From positions 1-38,302 of IMG/VR virus record IMGVR_UViG_3300037628_000039: a stretch of DNA of 38,302 bases; one strand, written 5' to 3'. Positions 27,679 through 34,436 of this stretch are shown here, one piece after another (the stretch's first letter is position 1; each line of letters starts with the position of its first letter). The notes under the pieces were generated by a model. The model saw only the letters and a list, made by a program, of their open reading frames with translations. It did not search any database and was not told the DNA's origin. The position numbers and the translations under genes are program-made. The DNA is from a virus.

Positions 27679-28045
27679 TATATTTGTTTTTAATTTTCTT
27701 TTGAACTTTAGTATCAGAAGCTTCTTTTTCATGAGCTAAATAATGAGCTCCATCTACCTTACTGCTTCTTTTAGTAGTTATAGTTTTAGAACTACCTTTA
27801 GGTTTAAAAAACATATGCTCATTGTCATACCCAAATCTACCCGTATCATTACTCTCGGGCATCATTTGATCATAATGAACTAATTCATGTGCAACAACAC
27901 TTTTTAGCTGTGCAGGATCAGTGATGTCTTTGCTAATTCTAATAGCACCATTTTTGGTAGCTATACCTAATACACCATCTTCATCTAAAGTTCTGTATAC
28001 AGGCACGTGATTAAATTTGTAAGGAGCTTCTATCTTAAATGCCAT
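27668..28045 (-). CDS. Small zinc-metallopeptidase-like protein, 125 aa
   Basis: The segment SVVAHELVHYDQM (residues 49-61) has the HExxH zinc motif, with H53, E54 and H57. The downstream AHEKEAS (about 104-110) offers a Glu or His as third ligand, in the arrangement of gluzincin-like peptidases. The N-terminal third (FNHVPVYRTLDEDGVLGIA) is beta-rich and the C-terminus is basic. The ATG overlaps the stop of the 62-aa gene by one base (TAATG). Such small, domain-only metallopeptidases occur in phage late operons; the substrate is unknown. The motif is read from sequence; activity is inference. It could also be a non-catalytic relative. Confidence 0.65.
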   Translation of the reverse strand: MAFKIEAPYKFNHVPVYRTLDEDGVLGIATKNGAIRISKDITDPAQLKSVVAHELVHYDQMMPESNDTGRFGYDNEHMFFKPKGSSKTITTKRSSKVDGAHYLAHEKEASDTKVQKKIKNKYNEL

Positions 28046-28233
28046 TATTTTTTCTTACAACCAAAGTTATTAGCATAATTAGCCATCTTAACAACGGATG
28101 GCTTGTATTTCTTAGTATTTTTCATTACTTTACTAGCGGCAGCACAAGTGGATTTACCTGGCATGTTTTTTTCAACCCATGCGGTAAACTTACCTTCGTT
28201 TTTTTCTTTTATTTCTGGAAATTTTTTAGCCAT
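28045..28233 (-). CDS. Small basic conserved protein, 62 aa, unknown
   Basis: Starts MAKKFPEIKEKNEGKFTAWV and ends with a basic helix and Cys (KYKPSVVKMANYANNFGCKK). Two Cys and no membrane segment. I recognise this type of sequence as recurrent in marine bacteriophage genomes but not its function. Both ends are coupled: its start overlaps the stop of the 49-aa gene (TAATG, 28233) and its stop overlaps the next start by one base. Confidence 0.65.
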   Translation of the reverse strand: MAKKFPEIKEKNEGKFTAWVEKNMPGKSTCAAASKVMKNTKKYKPSVVKMANYANNFGCKKK

Positions 28234-28382
28234 TACTTATTCATATTATATGGAAAATTTTTATTAAACCATTGTTTACGATCGTCGCAGCCGCAACCAC
28301 CTGGTATTTTATCTGCTAATCTTTTTATTCCAGTTGCAGTAGTAAATTTTTCTATACTATCGCCTAAACCTCTTGATTTCAC
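28233..28382 (-). CDS. Small Cys-rich protein with GTG start, 49 aa
   Basis: Encodes (M)KSRGLGDSIEKFTTATGIK then a Cys-rich end (GGCGCDDRKQWFNKNFPYN). The start is GTG at 28382-28380; it overlaps the previous gene's TAG stop (TAGTG), and its own TAA overlaps the next gene's ATG (TAATG). There is no other in-frame start upstream. The CxC followed by basic/aromatic residues resembles a small zinc-site or redox motif, and the same short type appears in other marine phages by my recollection. Function unknown. Confidence 0.6.
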   Translation of the reverse strand: MKSRGLGDSIEKFTTATGIKRLADKIPGGCGCDDRKQWFNKNFPYNMNK

Positions 28383-28519
28383 TACTTCATGTGTTTTAAA
28401 ATCTTATGCGTTCCTGGATGCATAGATTTTTTCTTAGCAATATCTTCTTTGTGTATTTGTTTTTTTGCATCATAGATTAACTCTCTTTCATGCATCATAT
28501 CTTTGTCGTACTTATTCAT
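28382..28519 (-). CDS. Small charged protein, 45 aa, unknown
   Basis: Starts ATG at 28519 (MNKYDKDMMHERELIYDAKK), one base after the amidase stop; a longer reading from 28603 would overlap the amidase by 83 bases and is less likely. The protein is an amphipathic, Lys/His-rich helix ending in HPGTHKILKHMK. Its TAG stop is fused with the GTG start of the next gene. No function can be assigned. Confidence 0.6.
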   Translation of the reverse strand: MNKYDKDMMHERELIYDAKKQIHKEDIAKKKSMHPGTHKILKHMK

Positions 28520-28520
28520 T

Positions 28521-28934
28521 TTATAAATTTTTATATTCTTCAGTTGCATCAAAACTTGGACAAGCTTTATTTGCAAATTCATTATGTGAGTAAATAGTAG
28601 CAAGCGGAAACATAGCTATTAATGTTTTTAGCACATGTAACAAGCTTTCTTTTTGTACTTCTGTTCTAGTATCTTTTGGAGTTTTACCATCAGTCTCTAC
28701 GCCTCCGCAATAACAAATTCCTATCGAATTACGATTGTGCCCTTTCGTATGAGCCCCTGTTTTGTCTATATCTCTACCTTTTTTAACAGTACCATCTAGT
28801 TCTATATAAAAATGATAACCTATATCTGTCCAGCCCCTACCTTCTACGTGCCACTTTTTAATAGTTTCAACAGGTATTTCTTGGCCTTCTCTTGTAGCAG
28901 AGCAATGCACTATGATCTCGTTTATACTTCTCAT
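28521..28934 (-). CDS. N-acetylmuramoyl-L-alanine amidase endolysin, 137 aa
   Basis: T7-lysozyme-type amidase (Amidase_2 family) that cleaves between N-acetylmuramic acid and L-alanine in peptidoglycan. The zinc and catalytic residues can be read: H10 in IIVHCSAT, Y40 in IGYHFYI, H117 in IYSHNEF, and K123 plus C125 in ANKACPSFD. The middle has the usual GRDIDKTGAHTKGHNRNSIG turn. Length 137 aa is near the T7 enzyme (151 aa). It lacks a signal peptide, so it needs a holin for release, which fits the 3TM holin farther on. Overlaps the 66-aa gene by ATGA. Confidence 0.92.
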   Translation of the reverse strand: MRSINEIIVHCSATREGQEIPVETIKKWHVEGRGWTDIGYHFYIELDGTVKKGRDIDKTGAHTKGHNRNSIGICYCGGVETDGKTPKDTRTEVQKESLLHVLKTLIAMFPLATIYSHNEFANKACPSFDATEEYKNL

Positions 28935-29131
28935 TTGCTATTTTTATTTTCTTCGATTTGAGCGTCGGTTAAAGGCACATCAGCATCATCTGATGGCCGC
29001 AGCTTTATTGTGCCATTATCACAGTAGAACTCTCTTTTTTCTTTAGCAGCTTCTTGTTTACCACCTTCTTTTTTAGCATAGCCAGCTTCCCAATCTTTCC
29101 AAGCTTTTTTACATTTATTTTTTGTTCTCAT
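28931..29131 (-). CDS. Small charged protein, 66 aa, unknown
   Basis: Very hydrophilic, Lys/Glu-rich N-terminal half (WKDWEAGYAKKEGGKQEAAK) and a Cys-containing middle (REFYCDNGTIKLRPSDDADV). No signal or membrane segment, so a spanin role is not supported. It overlaps the amidase by four bases (28931-28934) and the upstream 50-aa membrane protein by four (ATGA, 29128-29131), so it is co-translated with the lysis genes. Confidence 0.6.
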   Translation of the reverse strand: MRTKNKCKKAWKDWEAGYAKKEGGKQEAAKEKREFYCDNGTIKLRPSDDADVPLTDAQIEENKNSK

Positions 29132-29280
29132 TTCTTCTTCTTATGTAACAACATCCATTTATGCACGGTGTACCCTATGGTTAAAGTTAGCAATAATATC
29201 TCTAACATTGGCTCTACCCAGTTTAAACTAGCTAAAGCAAATGAAGATGCATTTAATAAATACAGCTTCAAATCTTGCAT
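29128..29280 (-). CDS. Small single-pass membrane protein, 50 aa
   Basis: Starts MQDLKLYLLNASSFALASLN, contains a hydrophobic stretch (PMLEILLLTLTIGYTVHKWM) and ends in a basic cluster (HKKKK). A membrane protein of this size right next to an amidase gene could be a small holin, antiholin or a lysis accessory, and its C-terminal Lys run is like that of pinholins; this is inference from shape and place. A 3TM holin exists elsewhere in the window, so its exact part in lysis is uncertain. Overlaps the next gene by ATGA. Confidence 0.65.
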   Translation of the reverse strand: MQDLKLYLLNASSFALASLNWVEPMLEILLLTLTIGYTVHKWMLLHKKKK

Positions 29281-29285
29281 ATTCA

Positions 29286-29453
29286 CTATTTTTGAGCTTC
29301 TAGAGCTGGGTTTCCCTTGTAGACAACATTGTCTATAACTAAGCTATTAGTTATTGTATTGTCTTTAGAGGTCATAACTCTTTTTCCTATAACAGGTTTT
29401 TCTTTTTGTAAAGCAACACCTGCTGGCTTTTGTTTTTCTCCGTAACTTGGCAT
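29286..29453 (-). CDS. Small soluble protein, 55 aa, unknown
   Basis: Starts at ATG 29453 with MPSYGEKQKPAGVALQKEKP and ends VVYKGNPALEAQK at TAG 29286-29288, five bases before the next start at 29280. Hydrophilic and Lys-rich, one short beta stretch (NSLVIDNVVYKG), no membrane segment. It lies between the Gly/Ala-rich 159-aa gene and the 50-aa membrane protein gene with tight spacing, consistent with a real gene; its function is not recognisable. Confidence 0.6.
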   Translation of the reverse strand: MPSYGEKQKPAGVALQKEKPVIGKRVMTSKDNTITNSLVIDNVVYKGNPALEAQK

Positions 29454-29463
29454 AATTTTTGTT

Positions 29464-29943
29464 TTATGTAAATAAAGATCCGTAAGTGTCTGTTGGACCC
29501 ATTACGCTATTTATAGTGTTTTCATTCGCTGGATTAAATACTGGGTTTCCTCCAGCACTTGAATTTTGCGCAATATTTTCTGTAGCTGCAGGTGCTTGAC
29601 CAGGCATGCCAGCTTGAGGATTATTGTCAGCTAACATTCCCATTGAGCCTAATCCAAAATCAGTTCCTAGTAAACCTTGAGATACACCACCTAACATACC
29701 TTGTTGATATGCACCAAACGTTCTCAAGCCCGCTCCACCAAGCATTTTTAGTTTTTTACCAAACTTTTGTGATCTAAAATCTTTTTCTTTAAATTCATCT
29801 CTTATTTGACCTACTTCACCTATCCCAGCTGAGTAACCTCCGGCTAGTCCACCCACTAAACCTTTAGCTAGTGGCTCTATCGCTTGAGGCGGTATAGCTC
29901 TTGCTGGAGATGTCTTGTTACCTTGTTTTGTCTTTGTTGGCAT
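29464..29943 (-). CDS. Gly/Ala-rich protein, 159 aa, unknown
   Basis: Basic, Pro-rich start (MPTKTKQGNKTSPARAIPPQ) followed by a Gly/Ala-rich, mildly hydrophobic region (LAKGLVGGLAGGYSAGIGEV), a charged helix (FKEKDFRSQKFGKKLK), then Gly-rich repeats (GAYQQGMLGGVSQGLLGTDF) and an Asn/Pro/Ala tail. It overlaps the winged-helix-like gene by 26 bases. The low-complexity Gly/Ala build recalls small virion-internal or membrane-active phage proteins; no function is assigned. Confidence 0.6.
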   Translation of the reverse strand: MPTKTKQGNKTSPARAIPPQAIEPLAKGLVGGLAGGYSAGIGEVGQIRDEFKEKDFRSQKFGKKLKMLGGAGLRTFGAYQQGMLGGVSQGLLGTDFGLGSMGMLADNNPQAGMPGQAPAATENIAQNSSAGGNPVFNPANENTINSVMGPTDTYGSLFT

Positions 29944-30352
29944 ATTCTATTGCTTTTGTTATTACTTTGTAACTATATTTGTTAATATTTTCTAATTTTG
30001 TTGTAGGCATATCTTCTTCACCTAGCATAATACGGTACATGCGACTTATCAGCTGTTTGCACTTATAGGAAACTTTATATATATGATATTTTTGAGTGGT
30101 GCGGTTTCGTTTCCTCCACACTGTGATCCACCCTTGTTTCAATAATCTGTTCCAGCGCCTGTTATCCCAGCTGAATGAGTACGTACCTTTTTTAAAATCA
30201 TCTTTAGTAAACATGTCTATAGCGTCTAAATAAATTAGTAGCTCTAGATCTGCGTCTGTTAACTTATTGGTTTTACAAGCCCACTTTCGTATTATTCTAT
30301 AGTGCTTAAGTAATCCTAGATCTTTTAAATCACTAGATGTTAGTTTTCTCAT
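29918..30352 (-). CDS. Winged-helix (MarR-like) DNA-binding protein candidate, 144 aa
   Basis: A helix-rich N-terminus (LTDADLELLIYLDAIDMFTK, about 31-50) is followed by a possible recognition helix (SWDNRRWNRLLKQGW, about 61-75) and a basic two-stranded wing (ITVWRKRNRTTQKYHIYKVS, about 76-95), then further helices. This layout, with Arg/Lys/Trp in the wing, is the pattern of MarR-like winged-helix proteins. It overlaps groES by four bases (ATGA, 30349-30352), so it is made with the chaperonins and may control late genes or bind DNA during packaging. The fold is inferred from pattern and no search was run. Confidence 0.6.
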   Translation of the reverse strand: MRKLTSSDLKDLGLLKHYRIIRKWACKTNKLTDADLELLIYLDAIDMFTKDDFKKGTYSFSWDNRRWNRLLKQGWITVWRKRNRTTQKYHIYKVSYKCKQLISRMYRIMLGEEDMPTTKLENINKYSYKVITKAIEYANKDKTR

Positions 30353-30609
30353 AGAATAACTACTACATCATGTTCTTTAATTACTTTATATTCTTCTTTT
30401 TTAATTTCAATATTAAAACCAGATGATCTGTCATAATAAACTTCATCACCTTTTTTTAATACAGACACATCAGAGCCAGGTTCTATAACCTTAGCTCTTC
30501 TGTATCTAACATCTTCTCTTTGCTTTTCAGCTAGAATTAATCCGCCTTTTGTTTGAACATCAACTTCTTTGATTGGTTCAATAACTATATATTTACCTAC
30601 TGCTTTCAT
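30349..30609 (-). CDS. groES: Phage GroES-like co-chaperonin, 86 aa
   Basis: Small beta-barrel chaperonin-10. The start (KAVGKYIVIEPIKEVDVQTK) leads into the mobile loop with the hydrophobic tripeptide (GGLILAEKQ, about 22-30; GGIVL in E. coli), then YRRAKVIEPGSDV, LKKGDEVYYDRSSGF and a final strand EEYKVIKEHDVVVIL, equivalent to the GroES ending EVLIMSESDILAI. At 86 aa it is a little shorter than the 97-aa E. coli protein. It caps the GroEL ring. Its ATG overlaps the groEL stop (ATGA, 30606-30609): groEL comes first, the reverse of the usual bacterial groES-groEL order. Confidence 0.85.
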   Translation of the reverse strand: MKAVGKYIVIEPIKEVDVQTKGGLILAEKQREDVRYRRAKVIEPGSDVSVLKKGDEVYYDRSSGFNIEIKKEEYKVIKEHDVVVIL

Positions 30610-32150
30610 GCTCTCACGTTATTGATTACACAATCAGTTGATAATATAGTTGTAGCTACTGAAGCTGCGTTAATTAGTGCACTCTTAGTAACTAACAAAG
30701 GATCTATAATTCCGGCTTTTACCATGTCCACCGTATTTCCTGTAACCACATCTAATCCTTTACCTTCTTCAAGTTTTTGCATTTCATTAATACCAGCATT
30801 TTTTAATATTAATTCATGAGGTCTTCTTATAGCTTGGTATAATACTTCCTCACCTATGCATGTTGGTTTCAAATTAAAACTAGCATTTAATAAAGCTATA
30901 CCACCTCCTGGTACTATACCTTCTTTAATCGCAGCTTTTGTAGCGCAAATAGCGTCTTCAACTCTATCTCTCTTCTCTTTTAATTCTATCTCAGAGTTAG
31001 CCCCAACTTTAACTGTAGCAACCTTAGCCTTTAACTTAGCTAATCGTTTCTCTAGTCTAATAATAATATTAGGGTTTTTAGTTTCTTTTATATTACTCTC
31101 TAGTAAAGCAACAGTTTCCTTAACGTCTTCATTAGTTGATAAGTCAACTTGGAGTATAGTTTCTTCATGATTAGTAACTGATCTCATGCATGATCCTAAG
31201 TGTTCAGGACTTATAATGTCCATATCATCTCCTAGATCTTCGTTAATAAGTGTAGCGCCAGTAACAGCACATAGATCGCTTAACACGTCTTTCTTGCTGA
31301 TTCCGTATATTGGCGCATCTATGATGTTGACTTTTATATTACCCTTCGTTTTATTCATAGCCAGCGCGGAAATCACTTGTGGGTCAACATCTGCAATGAT
31401 AAGAAGACTCTTACCATTTTTAATAATATATTCTAAAACAGACTGTATTTTTCTAACATTAGGTATAACTGATTCAACTATTAAAACTAAAGGGTTTTCA
31501 AGCTCAGCAGTTCCTTTTTCTTTGTTAGTAATAAAATGGTTGTTTTTTAAAGGTCTATCATATTGAACACCTTCTATTAACTCTACTACAGTTTCAGGTT
31601 GTTCATTTGTTTCCATCATAACAACACCTGTTTCATCTACTAATCTAAATGCTTCACCTATAACTTTACCTAACTCTTTATCATTGTTAGCAGATATGGT
31701 AGCCACTTGGTCAATCTTCTTACCAGTAACTTTTTTAGACTTCTTATTTAAATACTTTATAACTTTGTCAACACCTGAGTCAATACCTTTTTTCATCTCT
31801 CTTGGATCATCAAGAAGAGAATGTTCTGTAGCTTGATCTAATATAGCTTTAGCTAGCACTGTAGCTGTAGTTGTGCCGTCGCCAGCATCTGACACTGTTC
31901 TTTGAGCCGCTTGTTTGATTAGCGTAGCTCCGATGTTTTCTAATGGATCTTGCAACGTTATGCTATTAGCAACTGTTACTCCATCTTTTGTTATCTGTGG
32001 TGCACCATTACTATCTTCTAGTATAACACATTTACCACTTGCCCCTAAAGTTGATCCTACTGCATTAGTAAGTTTTTCAACTCCAGTTAATATCTGACTT
32101 CTGGCATTATCACCAAAAGCCAGATTTTTAACTAACTTTAATTCTTGCAT
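30606..32150 (-). CDS. groEL: Phage GroEL chaperonin, 514 aa
   Basis: Group I chaperonin. Key parts: FGDNARSQILTGVEKL start, QITKDGV (D56), SDAGDGTTTATVLA (D91, matching E. coli D87), GVQYDRPLKNNHFI, apical stretch with IQSVLEYI, RVEDAICATKAA (D399, matching catalytic D398), VPGGGIALL (415-417), and GIIDPLLVTKSAL (D483, matching D495). The nucleotide-binding and hydrolysis residues are thus present, so it should be active. It is shorter than the 548-aa E. coli protein: the segment before GIIDP is condensed and the C-terminal GGM-repeat tail is missing (it ends TILSTDCVINNVRA). It likely folds phage capsid, tail or host proteins with the adjacent GroES. Confidence 0.95.
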   Translation of the reverse strand: MQELKLVKNLAFGDNARSQILTGVEKLTNAVGSTLGASGKCVILEDSNGAPQITKDGVTVANSITLQDPLENIGATLIKQAAQRTVSDAGDGTTTATVLAKAILDQATEHSLLDDPREMKKGIDSGVDKVIKYLNKKSKKVTGKKIDQVATISANNDKELGKVIGEAFRLVDETGVVMMETNEQPETVVELIEGVQYDRPLKNNHFITNKEKGTAELENPLVLIVESVIPNVRKIQSVLEYIIKNGKSLLIIADVDPQVISALAMNKTKGNIKVNIIDAPIYGISKKDVLSDLCAVTGATLINEDLGDDMDIISPEHLGSCMRSVTNHEETILQVDLSTNEDVKETVALLESNIKETKNPNIIIRLEKRLAKLKAKVATVKVGANSEIELKEKRDRVEDAICATKAAIKEGIVPGGGIALLNASFNLKPTCIGEEVLYQAIRRPHELILKNAGINEMQKLEEGKGLDVVTGNTVDMVKAGIIDPLLVTKSALINAASVATTILSTDCVINNVRA

Positions 32151-32183
32151 TTAATTTAATTTGATATAATTGATTTTGAATAT

Positions 32184-32474
32184 TTACTCGAAGGTTTTAA
32201 TTACTTTCGGTCCTTTGGTAAACTCTAGCTTTTTAGCATAATGTTCAATAGAAGCATCTATTGCTTGTTCTGCTCCAGCTATTGTTTCTCTTCTGGTAAC
32301 ATCGATCCAATTGTCTGAATCGATAGATCTATATTCGGTTTGTAAAAATCCATTTGGTAGTTGAACTATTCTCCAGTTTTTTTTCTGTGAAATATGTTTC
32401 CAGTACTTAATGGTTTCTTCTGTTGGTTGTGGTGCACTATTCCACGTGTTAGTGCGGGTATATAAAAACGTCAT
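32184..32474 (-). CDS. Small protein upstream of groEL, 96 aa, unknown
   Basis: Soluble protein, MTFLYTRTNTWNSAPQPTEE at the start, rich in Trp/Thr/Arg, with KNWRIVQLPNGFLQTEYRSI and a helix (ETIAGAEQAIDASIEHYAKK) and a Lys-rich end. The order strand-strand-helix suggests a compact alpha/beta fold. It is 33 bases before groEL and on the same transcript; there is no functional motif. It could be a regulator or a chaperonin accessory, but that is only a guess from place. Confidence 0.65.
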   Translation of the reverse strand: MTFLYTRTNTWNSAPQPTEETIKYWKHISQKKNWRIVQLPNGFLQTEYRSIDSDNWIDVTRRETIAGAEQAIDASIEHYAKKLEFTKGPKVIKTFE

Positions 32475-32510
32475 TGTATTTGGTTTTAAGTTAAACGTTG
32501 GTTATTATAT

Positions 32511-32526
32511 ACTATCACTTGATAGT
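32511..32526. repeat. Perfect inverted repeat between the fibre and the 96-aa gene
   Basis: ACTATCA-CT-TGATAGT: seven-base arms (32511-32517, 32520-32526) separated by two bases. It lies just after the stop of the S74 fibre gene (32535). There is no clear T-run after it on the minus strand (TATATAATAACC), so it may be a weak terminator, RNA-processing hairpin or operator; I cannot choose between these. Confidence 0.5.
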
Positions 32527-32534
32527 TCGGTTAT

Positions 32535-34430
32535 TTAAGCTTCTAATGCTTCTATCCTTGCGGTTAATTCTTTTATTGCTCCAACTAATAGTGGAACTAG
32601 CTTACTTTGATCTATGCCTTGATATATAGGATTATTATCGCTATCAACTGCATCTTTTTCTCCGTGTATTGCTTCTGGAACAACGCTAGAAACTTCGTGA
32701 GCTAGAAATCCATCTACAATCTTAGTATCTGGCTCTGATATAAAATTAAATCTACTTGGCTTAAGTTGTTTAACTCTATCAACAGATCCAGTCATTTCAA
32801 CTACATTTTCTTTTGATCTATAATCAGATGTAGTATTATAAGCTGTTGCGCTATTATCAAAGGTTATACTTCCAACTTGAGCATTAGCGCTTACTACTTG
32901 TTGAAATATCATAGCTGCACCACTATTTGCATTTTTTCTAACTACAATAATACCATCTCTATACCCGTCTAGACCTATACTAATCGCTTTTCCACCTTGT
33001 GCAGCTTTATAGGGTGTTAGACCTATACATGCTTCATAAATGCCAGATGATCCTTGAACATCGTTAATACTTAACGGAGCTGACATAGTTGGTGTAGTAT
33101 TACCTGTTCCTCTTATTTTCAAACTCTTCTGTGTGCCTTCGTATTGAATATAAGTGTCGGCTATTAAACCATTAGTTCCATTACCTCTTGTTATTGTTCC
33201 AGCAACTGCAGTAATTATACCAGTACCACCATTTCCAACTGGTAAAGTTCCAGTAACTCCAGTAGATAAGTTTACAGTAGGATAAGTAATAGCTTCCCAA
33301 TTTAAACCAGTGGCAGCAGCAGACTTCGCGGTTAATACATAAGTGTCTGTACCTACAGCTAAATTAGTAGTTGTAGTTCCATTACCTACAGCTATTGTAC
33401 CTTTAGCAGTTGTATCTAGTTGTGTCATAGCGTTTGTTCCATTACCAATCAACATATAGCCACTTACAACTTCTTGTGATACTAAATTAGTTATCCATTG
33501 AGGTGCAGTAGCACCGTTGTTAATACCTAGTATTTTATCATTAGTTGACAAGTTTAATGCTCCTAAAGTTGTAGTTGTTTCAGCATATAGTAAATCACCA
33601 ACTACATAAACGCTTTGACCAGTTCCACCATCTACAGCTCTTAATTCACCTGACATAGCTGTAGCAGCTAAATCAACTTTCATTTTAGCAGTATCAAATA
33701 CTAAACCACCATTAGTTAATAGTCCTGTATTTATAGTGTCTGGAGTTGTTCCAGTGTTTATATCAATACCATTACCCGCTTGATAAGAACTACCACTACC
33801 ACCAGTTGGAGTAGTTATCCAATTACCAACACCGGATGCATTAATTTCTAAAACTCTACCACCACTAACAGCTGACTGTGTAGCTATTTTGTTTGGCAGT
33901 GTTATAGAGTAACTAAGTGGGTTGTTAGTATGGTCTGGGCCTACAATTGTTACATTATGGTTATTGTTCCAACAATTAAACTTTAAACTACTAGCTACAG
34001 AAGATCCATCGCCTTTTATTATTATAGTATCTTGAACGTTTAAAATATCACTTAAAAATGTAAAATTAGGTGAAGCTCCAAAAACACCACCAGTATCATG
34101 GTATTGTATTTGAGATACTGCACCAGCTGGATTAGCAGCTCCACCTGCTGGCGTGCCCCAAGTTCCGTCATGAGCTAAGTATTGTCCAACATTTCCACCC
34201 GTAACACCTATAGTTATAGTACCGCTAGTTGTTATAGCTGCAGAAGCTTCAAAAGCTGCTGGTACTGCTATACCTACCGATGTTACTGAACCTGCGTTAT
34301 TACTAAATGGTAGTGTAGAAACCTTTATTTGCTTAGTAGCAAATTGAGGAGAACTAGCACTATCTGATATTAATATTAAATCATCGCTAACCGGAGTACT
34401 TTTTATAGGGTAAGAGTATATTACAGACAT
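32535..34430 (-). CDS. Tail fibre with C-terminal Peptidase_S74 self-cleaving chaperone, 631 aa
   Basis: The N-terminal half is a long beta-repeat fibre rich in Gly/Thr/Asn (ITTSGTITIGVTGGNVGQYL; LSTGVTGTLPVGNGGTG). The last ~97 residues form an intramolecular chaperone of the S74 type: SDYRSKENVVEM (535 on), KQLKPSRFNF, DGFLAHEVSSVVPEAI, and a final helix LVPLLVGAIKELTARIEALE. The chaperone trimerises the fibre and then cuts itself off, normally just before the Ser (S535) of SDxRxK; the Ser and Lys are present. A host-contact role follows from the family. It sits upstream (in transcription) of the chaperonin genes, separate from the other adhesins. Confidence 0.85.
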   Translation of the reverse strand: MSVIYSYPIKSTPVSDDLILISDSASSPQFATKQIKVSTLPFSNNAGSVTSVGIAVPAAFEASAAITTSGTITIGVTGGNVGQYLAHDGTWGTPAGGAANPAGAVSQIQYHDTGGVFGASPNFTFLSDILNVQDTIIIKGDGSSVASSLKFNCWNNNHNVTIVGPDHTNNPLSYSITLPNKIATQSAVSGGRVLEINASGVGNWITTPTGGSGSSYQAGNGIDINTGTTPDTINTGLLTNGGLVFDTAKMKVDLAATAMSGELRAVDGGTGQSVYVVGDLLYAETTTTLGALNLSTNDKILGINNGATAPQWITNLVSQEVVSGYMLIGNGTNAMTQLDTTAKGTIAVGNGTTTTNLAVGTDTYVLTAKSAAATGLNWEAITYPTVNLSTGVTGTLPVGNGGTGIITAVAGTITRGNGTNGLIADTYIQYEGTQKSLKIRGTGNTTPTMSAPLSINDVQGSSGIYEACIGLTPYKAAQGGKAISIGLDGYRDGIIVVRKNANSGAAMIFQQVVSANAQVGSITFDNSATAYNTTSDYRSKENVVEMTGSVDRVKQLKPSRFNFISEPDTKIVDGFLAHEVSSVVPEAIHGEKDAVDSDNNPIYQGIDQSKLVPLLVGAIKELTARIEALEA

Positions 34431-34436
34431 ATTCTA

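Noticed and set aside
27679-27732. Upstream start (ATG 27732) for the 215-aa gene
   Set aside because: The added 18 residues fall wholly within the C-terminal coding part of the metallopeptidase-like gene; ATG 27678 gives a normal short overlap.
28039-28425. 128-aa plus-strand frame over the 28.0-28.4 kb mini-genes
   Set aside because: Antisense to several short minus-strand genes with clean stop-start junctions; hydrophobic by antisense bias.
30856-31170. Plus-strand open frames opposite groEL
   Set aside because: Antisense shadows of a clearly recognised chaperonin gene.
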